DNA of 64,000 nt from Hybos culiciformis (Eukaryota; Arthropoda; Insecta; Diptera; Hybotidae), in contig OZ023274.1 in NCBI GenBank assembly GCA_964007475.1, positions 95,923,750 through 95,987,749 of the forward strand, in the 5' to 3' direction. The translations under genes and the position numbers were made by a program. Below are positions 35,145-45,396 of the stretch, one piece after another. The notes under the pieces were generated by a model that saw only the letters and a list, made by a program, of their open reading frames with translations, had not been told where the DNA came from and did not search any database. Position 1 is the first letter of the stretch, and every line of letters starts with the position of its first letter.

Positions 35145-38064
35145 TGAAAAATATTTTGATAGTTTTGAAAGTTATATTAATGCTGATCATATATCTAATA
35201 ATATATTAAATTTCTTAAGTTTCAATGCTCGTAGTTTAAACTCAATTAACAAATTTTATTCTCTACGTAGTATTATATCTCAGATTCCGTTTCAAATTCA
35301 TATTTTGGCTTTTCAAGAAACATGGTTCAGTGAAGAAGAAACTTCAATATATGATTTACCGGGTTATAAATCAATTCATTCTTGTAGGAGTGATGGTTAT
35401 GGAGGCACATCAGTATATGTTCTGAATGGTATTGAGTTTGATACATCAATTAATAATAGCAATGATTTTTGTAATTTTATTCAAATTAATTTAAAGGACA
35501 TAAAATTCAGTAACCACCCCATTTCTATTACTTCTTTCTATAGGTCACCTAAATGCAACGAATCTGTTTTTTTGGATAAATTAAATAGTATACTTAGCTC
35601 AATAGGTAATAAACCATCAATTTTTATGGGTGATACCAATCTTAATACCTTAAATTCTGATGTAGGTAACCAATTAATTGATTCCCTTTATTCATACAAT
35701 TTTTTATTATGTAATAAGCTAATGACGAGGCCTCAATCTAACTCCTGTATTGATCACATTTTTACTAATATTACAAAGTTTTCTGAGATTCGAATTGATG
35801 TTTGTGAAAATAACATGAGTGATCATAATGCTTTGATTGGCAGTTTTTCTTGCTGCCTCCCTAATACTAAATACATTGAATTCATTAGTAAAAAAACAGA
35901 TTTTGAGAGAATTAAATCTGAAATTGATGCTTCTTTTTCTGAGGACTTGATTAATAAATTCTCAGATCCTAATGATCTGTATAATTACATTTTCGATTCG
36001 ATTACCAATTCTGTTCATAACAACACAATCTCTAAAACAGTTAAACTAAATTCTAAGCATTTAATATCGCCTTGGATAAATAGTGATTTGGCTAAGCTTA
36101 TTAAACATAAAAACCATTTAAGGAAACTATGTTCTAAACATAAAAATTGCCCTGATATTCACATCAATTATAAAAGAATATGTAAATTAGTACGTGAACT
36201 TGTTGACAATGCAAGAAATTCTTACTTTAAAGACAGCTTAAATAAATGCTCTGGGGATATGAGAAAAACTTGGGTATTTCTTAACTCCTTATCAGGTAAG
36301 CCAAAGCATGTAACTATTTCCAAATTAAGGGATTCTGATGGTTCAGCTATTGAGGGGGCTTCTAATATATCCAATTGTTTAAACGATTTCTTTGTTTCCA
36401 TCGGAGAGACTATGGCCTCTAACTTATCTAATAACTTATCTAATAATTTATCTAATAATTTATCAAATATATCTGATGACATTAACTTTTACAACACTCT
36501 TACTTACAACGATTCAACTTTCAAATTTTCCCCTACGTCAGCAAATGAGGTATCCTTGATTATTTCAAATCTAACTATTAACAAGGGACCCGGTTTTGAT
36601 GGAATTTCTCCAAAAGTCATAATTAACTCTAAAGAGTCATTTACTAGTCTGCTTGTTAGGCTATTTAACTTAATCATATCTACAGGTGTTTATCCTGATA
36701 AACTTAAAATACAAAAAATTGTACCTATTTTTAAAGCAGGCAACAGAGAAGATGCATCAAACTATAGACCAATCTCAATCCTACCAGTGATTGACAAAGT
36801 GATCCAAAAATTAATTCATAATCAATTATACAATTTTCTTTGTGCTAATAATTTTTTCTACAAATTCCAATTTGGATTTCGATCAGGTAGTGGTACACAA
36901 ACAGCTTTGGTGCATTTGATAGATTATATCTGTCATTCAATTGATAATGGTATGTTTGTAGGGGGACTATTTTTGGACTTCGCAAAGGCATTTGATAGTG
37001 TTGATCATAGTATACTGATAAAAAAGTTAGAATTTGCTGGGGTCAGGGGATTATCCCTACAAGTATTCAAAAATTTATTAATTAACAGGTTTCAATGTGT
37101 CGAAATAGATGACTCAAGAAGTAGTCTTAAACCTATTAAGATTGGAGTTCCTCAAGGAAGTATATTGGGTCCGCTCCTATTTCTTATATTTATAAATGAC
37201 ATGTCACTGTTGTCATTGAATGGTAGCATGTACCAATTTGCTGATGATACATCACTCTTCTACCCGTCGATTAGCACAAGCAGCATGCTTTCTTTAATCA
37301 ATCATGACATTGATATTATAAGTCATTACCTTAAGATTAATAGATTAACTTTAAATGCAAACAAAACTGTCCTTTTAGCTTTTAGATCCATTAATAAAAG
37401 AATTGAACCTTTGTCCATTGACATAAATGGTACCACCATATATGAGGCGGACAAGGTTAAGTATTTGGGTCTTATCCTTAATAAACATCTTAAATGGGAT
37501 AACCACATTACCTACCTTAGAAAAAAACTATTACCAGGACTTGCAGTTCTCTACAAATATAGGAATATGCTTAGCTTGTCTACAAAAAAACTATTATATT
37601 TTTCAATGATTCATTCACATTTATCATCTTTAACTATTATATGGGCAAATGCTGGTGTGTCGATCATTAAACCTATTCAAATTATACAAAATAAAAGTCT
37701 TAAACTTACTCATAATATAAATATTCGTTATTCGTCTATCTTGCTATACAGATCACTGAATATTTTACCAATCAAAGGACTCCTTATCAGACAATCTGCC
37801 ATATTTATATTTAAAAACCTAAATAGTATTGGATATCAAACCCTTAATTTTATACCATCTGAGTCCCTGAGACTCACTCGTAATTCGAACAACCTTTTAA
37901 TTAAATACTGTAGGCTGGAATTAACAACCCAAAAAATTTCTCACAGTGGCACCAAAATTTACAATTCTCTTCCTGTAGGTATTAAATCAGCTCTTTCGTT
38001 ATCAATCTTCAAACTTAATGTTACTAATTGGATAATCAACTCAAAGCTTGATCAACTGTTGTAG
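35125..38064 (+). CDS. Retrotransposon ORF2: APE endonuclease and reverse transcriptase
   Basis: A 979-residue polyprotein. The N-terminal ~240 residues are an apurinic-type endonuclease: FNARS near 34, QETW near 64, SFYRSP, GDTNLN near 169, and SDHNAL near 232. The reverse transcriptase spans about 485-790: GPGFDGISPK, NYRPISILPVIDKVIQKLIH, LDFAKAFDSVDHSILIKKL, GVPQGSILGPLLFLIFINDM, and the catalytic FADD at about 705-708, then KYLGLIL near 780. The C-terminal ~170 residues include YFSMIHSHLSSL and a Leu-rich tail, typical of CR1-like ORF2s. It nicks target DNA and copies element RNA at the nick. The start ATG sits in ACCATGA just after an in-frame TAG. A 12-bp in-frame minisatellite encodes repeated NLSN between the domains (about 433-446). 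There are no stops or frameshifts. Confidence 0.96.
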   Translation: MIVSHFNEKYFDSFESYINADHISNNILNFLSFNARSLNSINKFYSLRSIISQIPFQIHILAFQETWFSEEETSIYDLPGYKSIHSCRSDGYGGTSVYVLNGIEFDTSINNSNDFCNFIQINLKDIKFSNHPISITSFYRSPKCNESVFLDKLNSILSSIGNKPSIFMGDTNLNTLNSDVGNQLIDSLYSYNFLLCNKLMTRPQSNSCIDHIFTNITKFSEIRIDVCENNMSDHNALIGSFSCCLPNTKYIEFISKKTDFERIKSEIDASFSEDLINKFSDPNDLYNYIFDSITNSVHNNTISKTVKLNSKHLISPWINSDLAKLIKHKNHLRKLCSKHKNCPDIHINYKRICKLVRELVDNARNSYFKDSLNKCSGDMRKTWVFLNSLSGKPKHVTISKLRDSDGSAIEGASNISNCLNDFFVSIGETMASNLSNNLSNNLSNNLSNISDDINFYNTLTYNDSTFKFSPTSANEVSLIISNLTINKGPGFDGISPKVIINSKESFTSLLVRLFNLIISTGVYPDKLKIQKIVPIFKAGNREDASNYRPISILPVIDKVIQKLIHNQLYNFLCANNFFYKFQFGFRSGSGTQTALVHLIDYICHSIDNGMFVGGLFLDFAKAFDSVDHSILIKKLEFAGVRGLSLQVFKNLLINRFQCVEIDDSRSSLKPIKIGVPQGSILGPLLFLIFINDMSLLSLNGSMYQFADDTSLFYPSISTSSMLSLINHDIDIISHYLKINRLTLNANKTVLLAFRSINKRIEPLSIDINGTTIYEADKVKYLGLILNKHLKWDNHITYLRKKLLPGLAVLYKYRNMLSLSTKKLLYFSMIHSHLSSLTIIWANAGVSIIKPIQIIQNKSLKLTHNINIRYSSILLYRSLNILPIKGLLIRQSAIFIFKNLNSIGYQTLNFIPSESLRLTRNSNNLLIKYCRLELTTQKISHSGTKIYNSLPVGIKSALSLSIFKLNVTNWIINSKLDQLL

Positions 38065-38719
38065 GCTCTTATACATTAAATGACTAAGTATTTTTACTTA
38101 AGTTCATTGTTATATAATTTTTATATAATTTTTATAGTTTTTTAGTTCTATTATATTATATGTTAATAAACTCTACTTAAATATTGTTACCATTTTGTCT
38201 ACTCCGGGCTTGATTTGAGATCTCAGTACAATCTTTAGTCAAAAGCTTAAGTTTTTATCGCTAAGTAGTAATTAACCTCTAGTGAAAAGTAGTATTTGCT
38301 TAATTATATTAAATATTGATTATTATCTTTATATTATTTTTTATATTTTTTTTTTATTATTATTTTTATATTATATATTAACTTTCATAAATTGATCTTT
38401 GAATTTTTAGATTGGAATATTTGTGTAATGATCCTTACTACCATAATAATAATACTTATTTGAATTGTATTAAAATATTAAAATATTGAATTTTATTTGA
38501 ATTTCAACTTATAATGAATTTGTATGGAATAATCTGAATTATGTTTTAACATTTTTTACATTTTTATTTGCCAGGTATTAGCCCATCAGGCTTTTATAGC
38601 ATTGGGCATTAGAGCTTTGTTTTTTAAGACTAAGTGTAATTATGTAATTATATAATTATATTTATATTTTGTTAAATCAATAAAGTACTGAATTAAATAA
38701 AAAAAAAAAAAAAAAAAAA
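38065..38719 (+). other. Retrotransposon 3' UTR and poly(A) tail
   Basis: About 630 bp of AT-rich 3' UTR. A stem-loop-prone segment near 38580-38610 (GCCCATCAGGC...ATTGGGC) may be the RT recognition structure. AATAAA at 38679-38684 precedes a 21-base A run ending the element. Confidence 0.75.
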
Positions 38720-41700
38720 CTTAAATTTGGCATCAATGAACTATTTCGGTTTCTTAATGCATAACTATTATCGGTATTTTTCACGTAACTATTAGTTCAT
38801 AGTGCCTAACTTTTTTTTTTAATTAGATACTTCTAACATAATATCTCAAAATTTAAATTTAAAAATAATGCCATAATAATTTTATGCCAAAGGAGATTAA
38901 AAATTGAATGTTCAATGTAAAAGATATGAGCAAAAATCACAAAAAAATACACAAGAGAAGGATTTTATTATGAAATTAAAGTTTTAAAGAAAAGAAAAAT
39001 GGTAATTACATTATAAAGAAACTATAATGAAAATATAAAGAAAAATATAAAATCCTATTTTTAGATTTCAAACTATTCGCTTATATAGATAGATTAATCT
39101 GGAACGATACGGAACGAAAAAAAAATTACATTTTAAATGAGAAAATATGTATGTAGTGTTGAATGATTAATATAAGGAATAGATATTACACCTAAAACCG
39201 GATATTTGAAATAAAAAATTATCTTAGAAGTATATATTATGTAGGAGTTACTCTAATGTTTAGTGAAAATAAAAGATTTTGTTGAAAGAAAAAAAAAATA
39301 AGTCGACGCCCGCCAGATTTTGATTTAGAATGAATTTCTATCGATTATTTTATTGATCATTGTATATATTGTAAAAATTTTCGTTTGAAAACAAATTTTT
39401 TTTCTTAACTCAAATCATACTATCTTTTCTATAGAATTATCTTATAATTTTCTTTCAAAGATTGTCTTCAATGTTAGATTTTTTTTACCTATTTATCTTT
39501 TTATGACAAATAATATAATGGTATGCTATTAAAAGTTTTATAAAAGCATACAGGAAAATATCTAAGCTGATGGTTACATGTATTTTAGCTTAACTAATAT
39601 TTTGTTATTTTAGAACACTTGAATACATTTTTTTTTAAGTTAATAACAACAATTCTATGAAAAATATTTGCTTTGATCATATTATGTGAACTAAGTACAT
39701 TGTATACAGTATATAATACTGCTCATAGTTTTTAATGATAGAAAAACAATATAAGTGTTTGATTACATTTGCGTTTTATTCTTATTGTTAAATAAAATTA
39801 ACAAATAGTTTGTGTACTTTATATGTAATTTCATGTTTATGACGTGCATTACATAATTTCTAGATACTTTTGCATCATTAATTCTACTATTTTAGACCTC
39901 TGCCAAATTAATGAGTATAATACATCTAATCTTTATTTTAATATTTTCCATATTTCCACGTGAGCAAAACTAAATCAATACATATAATAATAAATTTGAA
40001 TTGGGCGCCACTCCAAAAATTATTAATTTTACAGATGAATTAATCACATTTTTACTATGTAATTGATTAGTAATAGGTAATATATTATGACTGTAAGTAG
40101 TACAAAACTATTAACATAGTAGGTACATCAAAAACTTATTCAAATCCAAATTCATCATCTTTAGTACTTCAATTAACATTATTGTCAGAATTATAGATGT
40201 CAATAAAATTGTGAAGTCTAGATATCCGTATTTTACTCAATATCTTTACTTTAATTATAATTTAATATTATTTTATACATAATATTCGCCACTAACGATT
40301 TTTTTTAATATTGACGAAATTTTTAGATAAAGTAGGAATCTCCATATGTTAATTTTCTGGGCTTTGTAAACAAAATATGCGCGCATAAAAGGTAGATACT
40401 ATAATTTAATTTTAATAAAGTCCAAAAATAATTGTTAGTTTTTCTATAAACTGTACCCCTTTATTAATTTTATAAAATCTAAATATCAACTTTATTGTCA
40501 TTACTATAGTTATGTACATTTAAAAATAATTTTTAAATTGATTCTAATATAAACTAAATTAAAATTATATTTTATCTAAAAAACATTTCAATAATATTTT
40601 TATTGTATAGAAATATGAGAGAAATTGAATAAAAAAAAATTGAGTAATTATTTTTAATTGAAACAAGTACGAGCCTCCTAAAATTTTATATCTAAGGTCA
40701 TTATCATTCGAAATTTAATTTTTTTTCTCGCAAATGTTTTAAGAGCTTTTATAAATATTGAAGTTGTTAGGTTAATAAATCTAAATATGGAAACAGATAC
40801 CGATCAAAAATTATTAGTATTTTTAACGAATATAAAATATAATTATTATTGGGTTAGAATAAATTAGAAATTGCGTTGGCAACGTCAAAATGCAGAATTT
40901 ATTTTTATTGGGCGCCAAATTAATTCGATTCAAAATTTTTTTGTTGGTAACGCTTTACACATTATGCATACGCTTCATATGCCTTCATATGTTTCTTGTA
41001 CATTATTAATTATGTTTTAATTCGATAATCTTAAAATTTGAGTTCACTAGCCCGAAGATAAATATTTATACTTTTTTATGGAAAAAGGTTCTAAGAAAAT
41101 ATATTTTCAAAACCGAATCTCAATTAAGTTAAAAATGTACAATAGTTAAAAATTTCTCCTTGATTTCTTTCAAATTACATGAAGATTTATTATGTTGCGG
41201 AATAGATATCCTAACTACAAAAAAAAAAAAAAAATAGAAAACAAGTTCAAAAAACTTGAATTTTATTTTAAGAAAATAATTTATAATTAAATGTATTTTT
41301 AATTCAACTGGCACGCGATTTTTTTTGTCAGAAACTTAGAAATATTATTATTATTATCTATGTTAAAAATTATGAATATCAGTGAGCACGACTTTCTGAT
41401 CTCAAGGTAAATTAGTTAATTAAACTCGTTTTATGCGTTGTTTTATATATTTTGGTAATAAAATAATCTATTTATTAGTTGCATCTTCCATTTATTTTAA
41501 AATTTAGACTTTTGTTTTTGAGAACTGGAAGAAATATGATTTGAAACAAATTTTACTTAACAGTGAAATCGAAATAATATTTTTTTCCGGTATTTTTCCA
41601 CAGAATTCCTAATATACATTTTTCACTTAAGAAAATGAAGTTGAAAAAGATTTAGAAAAATTTATTAATGAAATAGAAGTATTAAATTTTAATAGAGCTA

Positions 41701-42629
41701 AAAAAAAATTAAGTGAGTAAAATTTATATTAATTCTAAATTGATTCTTAAATTTATATAGCCTAAAATTCTCTTGATCTTTTATCTGATCTAATCTGATT
41801 TATAGATTAAAATTAAGCATAATTTTGAAGCAAAAAATAGAAAGCAAACAGGTACTATATAAATTTTTAATATACATAAATGATATTATCTAAATCTAAT
41901 ACAGTCAGTGAATACTATATATTTGTTTAATATTTATTTTTGGAATTAATTTTATTCAAAAACTATTTAGTATTATAAATTATAACTTCTCTGAATGTAT
42001 TTTTAAATTAATTATACTTGTTACTTATTATCTGAATAATTATGAAGAGCAAATAAAAATATATTCGCAGGTGGTAAGAATAATATTATGCACTGCACAT
42101 ACATAAGAAATGTTAATTATCGGAAATTGTTCTTACGACTTTACCGTATAAATTTAGACGATTTGTACAATTATATCTAACTTTATTACAAATGAATTTC
42201 GAAGACAATCTTTTGACGATATATTATATAATAATGGTGTTAACAATATAATTATTAATTTTTGTAGACTTTAACCACTTTGAAGTGTTAGGAATTTAGA
42301 AAATGCCGCACTGAGAAAAAATTTTTTTTTGAGGATCGAATTAAAATTAATGAATAACCTTTAGCGATATTTCGATTATTTTTCAGAAGAAATTTTTATG
42401 ATTTTTAAAATTAATTGTTTTATTGATTTGGAAAAATTTTTTATTTAAAAATACGGTATAGCATTTAATTAAAATTTTGTATACTTTTAAAAAATATCTG
42501 TTCATTTTAATATTTAATGAGAATTTCGTCTTAATTTGATTATTTTAAATATCTTTCTATTTGATTTCGCAAGATATCACAAATCTTACTAATCAAAAAA
42601 ATTTTCAATATACATATTTTAATTAGACC
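38720..42629. other. AT-rich stretch without a recognised gene
   Basis: Low-complexity AT sequence with many homopolymers. GGGCGCCA occurs twice (about 40012 and 40911) in otherwise unrelated contexts. No coding exon or transposon end was recognised. The missing 5' exon of Roc2 was looked for here and not seen. Confidence 0.45.
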
Positions 42630-42770
42630 GTTTTTAAAAAAAACAACACACACACTTAATTCAAGTGAGACAAATTTGAAAAATGACACAAATTCCAGTC
42701 CGAGGTGGGAATCGAACCCACGACCGAACACGCCGTAGGATAATGGCAATACCACTACACCATGACGGCC
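42630..42770 (-). mobile_element. Probable tRNA-derived SINE (or decayed tRNA)
   Basis: On the - strand, a pol III A box (TGGTGTAGTGG) about 8 bases from the start and a perfect B box (GGTTCGATTCC) lie at tRNA-like spacing, with a sound T stem GTGGG/CCCAC. The D stem ATGG/CCAT forms, but the acceptor stem does not pair beyond three bases and no normal anticodon arm forms. This favours a SINE head over a functional tRNA. The body continues to a GT-rich and T-rich end near 42630. The 3' boundary is uncertain and no target duplication was found. Confidence 0.55.
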
Positions 42771-44480
42771 GACTGAATGTATATAAGTGTATGAAGTACG
42801 TTGGACTGGAAACTTTTAAGACATTTAATTTTTATATTTAAGTTATTTTAAGTGTTCATTTATTTATTCTTTGATAGACAATATTATTTATTATACAATT
42901 TAACGACAAATATATTTATTTGCAAAATTGAAATTACATTTTTTTTTTTAATATGATATTAATTACATAATATTTTTTTTTTAATATTGAATAACATTAA
43001 ATCTAAAATAATTATATGAAATAAAAACGAAAAAAAAAAAAATTAATTATAATATGATCTATTTCTATATATTTTAATATATAACATAATATCATTATAA
43101 ATTCTAATTATTTTGAGAATTTAATGAATTAAGAGAAAAATTCGAATTATAAATAGTTTAACATATTAGAATTGAATATGTGCACAAGAGGGCTGAATGG
43201 ACTATAAATAAAAAAAAATTGTACATGATATTATTTAATTACATGATATTATTTAATAATGCAACAATGTATCTTTCCAACAATGCAATTCCTAATATTG
43301 ATTAAGAATTATTAATTGCCAATTAAGGGTAATTTTATATATTTACTTTGTAGATAATCAATGTTCATAGTCTAAAATGTTATATAAGATATAGATGTTT
43401 TAATTCGGCACATGTTTCGTGATATACCTAAGATAAGAAATCTAAAAATCGGAATGGTTCAATTATCTTCGGCATTGCACTCAAAATAAAATAAAATTGA
43501 GATTTAATACTAAGCAGATTGATGTTTAGTTTCATAGTTTATGTACCTACTTTGAAGTTTCCTTAATATATTTGTCGTTCCAAAAATACTGAAACTAAGA
43601 AAAACCGTAAGGAAAATCGAACATATTAATAATTGATGAATAAGTTTGTACTAAATTTCGCACATACTAAAAAATAATATGTAGGTATATAAATTTTTAA
43701 ATCTGCGTTTGTGGTGTTTTGAAACAAAAAAAAAAGAATTCTTAACTTTAATTTTCATTTAAGAAAATGAAGGAAATTATGCAATTACATTTTTTACATT
43801 CTTTGTTTTTTCCAATAAAATACAAAAACTTTAAAATTAGGGTAAAAAATATTTCATGAATAAATCAAAAATTTATTTTGACATAAATATATTATGACAT
43901 ACATGCTTTTTATACGAAATGTTATTGACTTATGTCGGGGAAAACCCATTAAAGAAATTATATAAAATAGCATACAAATTAAAAAATAAATAAATAAATA
44001 AACTGCATATTCTAAATTTTTAAATATATAAATATATACTCATGTAGACACAGTATACAATACTTAGTTTTACTTACTTTTAATTTATATAACAGATAAA
44101 TCGAAGGGTTTGCGGAAAATTTTTTATTATTATAACATAAGAATTAATTGCATTCAGTAAATGTGTTATCGTTTGACTATGTCAGAATTCTGTCAAACAA
44201 AAATAAGGCTGTCAATAATTCAACTCTGTAGAATAATATTGGCATTTTGAAATTAATTAATTTGAGGAAAAAACTAAAGAGAATACAAGAAACACTTTGT
44301 GAAAATCAAATGCATTCATTATCCTTAAGCTAAAGCACATATAACGCATGCACTATCTTTTTTTCTTTGACTATTAATTAAATTGTTATTTATGTACATA
44401 CTTTTGCTTAAAAATAATCATAAGATAATTTTCTAAATATATTTTTGTATCAAATCGCTCATGAAAATATAATAGTAGAT
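42771..44480. other. AT-rich stretch without a recognised gene
   Basis: Low-complexity AT sequence with several poly(A) and poly(T) runs. Nothing else seen. Confidence 0.45.
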
Positions 44481-44482
44481 TA

Positions 44483-44661
44483 TTGGATATGTAAACTAAA
44501 TTTGTTATTAATTAAGAGTTCTGTATACACAAAAATACATTGACACGAGTCAATACTTATATCACGAGACCGAAGGTCGAGTGATATAAATTGACAAGTG
44601 TCAATGTATTTTTGTGTATATACAGAACGAGTTGTATAACAAATTTTGTTTACATATCCAA
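44483..44661. mobile_element. Fold-back MITE flanked by TA
   Basis: A 179-bp near-perfect palindrome. Each arm is about 80 bp, starting TTGGATATGTAAAC on the left with its complement on the right, and containing ACAAAAATACATTGACA. The centre is the small hairpin GAGACCGAAGGTCGAG between TATATCAC-type arms. TA dinucleotides flank both ends (44481-44482 and 44662-44663), as for Tc1/mariner-type insertions. No coding capacity. The transcript would fold into a long hairpin. Confidence 0.8.
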
Positions 44662-44815
44662 TATACTGTTTTAATGCGTAGGGGAGAGGTAGTTGCAAAG
44701 AGAGAATATTTTTTCTTCTCATTTTTTCTCTTTTTTTTTTTTTTGTTTTGGCTGTATTGAAATATTGTTAGAGATATTTTGTTTGTTTAGGTATTACGTA
44801 ATATTCAATACGAAA

Positions 44816-44919
44816 CATCTAAATGATTTCATTATTTACGCTGATGCATCTAAATTTTTTCATTATATACGCTGATGCATCTAAATTTTTCCATTATTTA
44901 CGCAGATGCATCTAAATGA
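44816..44919. repeat. 31-bp tandem repeat (about 3.3 copies)
   Basis: Copies begin with the motif GATGCATCTAAAT at a strict 31-base period (motif starts near 44843, 44874 and 44905, plus a partial copy before). They include TTATTTACGC with few substitutions. It lies about 150 bp from the fold-back element at 44483-44661. Confidence 0.8.
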
Positions 44920-45270
44920 TTGCATGTGTATTGACGCATATAATACTCCATTTAGTGATCTAAATTCTATAACACTAAATACAATATAACGATCCCCAAC
45001 GCATTAAAATTATTTACTTTATTATATAGTTTTTTTTTAAATAAAAACAATCAAAAATATCCTTGATCTTGTTGTTTTTTAATATTGTTAGGATTTTAAT
45101 AAAGAAATACCTACACATAGTTTTCTTTAATTACAATGCCAAGAATTTATTCTTCAAATAAAAACAAATAAACGAATTCTATAAAAAAAAATTTCAAGTT
45201 ACACTATTTTATTATTTAAATATGTACTTAAAAGTAGAAAATAAAACTTAGCATTTACAGCATTTAATTA

Positions 45271-45396
45271 TTAAATGAATATACCAATATTGGTTTTTTT
45301 TTGGGCTGAAGTTGATGGAATAGCGTTTTGCCACTGGAAATAAGGGTGTGGAAAATTTTCGTAAAATTTGTTTGCGGGAAGTGGGTCAAATATCAG
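45271..45396 (-). CDS. Candidate 3'-terminal exon, unidentified
   Basis: A strong acceptor (TTTTTATTCAAATCTTGCAG) on the - strand is followed in phase 0 by 41 codons and TAA. It reads LIFDPLPANKFYENFPHPYF and then QWQNAIPSTSAQKKTNIG and IFI. Amino-acid variety and GC content are far above the surroundings. The frame is also open upstream of the acceptor, so the true start of the exon is uncertain. A transposon-protein fragment is an alternative. I recognise no family, and no partner exon was found. Confidence 0.35.
   Translation of the reverse strand: MIFDPLPANKFYENFPHPYFQWQNAIPSTSAQKKTNIGIFI

Larger units (their letters stand above)
33441..38719 (+). mobile_element. Non-LTR retrotransposon, CR1-superfamily type, near full length
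   Basis: A 5.28-kb element in + orientation: short 5' leader, PHD-finger ORF1, an extra hydrophobic ORF, an endonuclease/RT ORF2, a ~630-bp 3' UTR, and a 21-base poly(A) at 38699-38719 preceded by AATAAA (38679-38684). The 9-mer AAAAACTTA occurs just before position 33441 (33432-33440) and again at the end of the poly(A) (38715-38723). It is a plausible target-site duplication, but half of it is A, so the 5' boundary is tentative. Both conserved ORFs are intact, implying a recent insertion. The PHD-type ORF1 and the RT sequence (LDFAKAFDSVDH, GVPQGSILGPLLF, FADD) suggest the CR1 superfamily, probably near Daphne/Crack; the clade is inferred. If the Roc2 N-terminal exon lies to the right, the element is antisense inside its intron. 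Confidence 0.9.

Noticed and set aside
36222..36482. 86-codon frame on the - strand inside ORF2
   Set aside because: A shadow of the ORF2 12-bp repeat (repeated LLDK) with no independent support.
42692..42770. Functional tRNA gene
   Set aside because: Good A and B boxes, but the acceptor stem fails after three pairs and no anticodon arm forms. Listed as a SINE instead.
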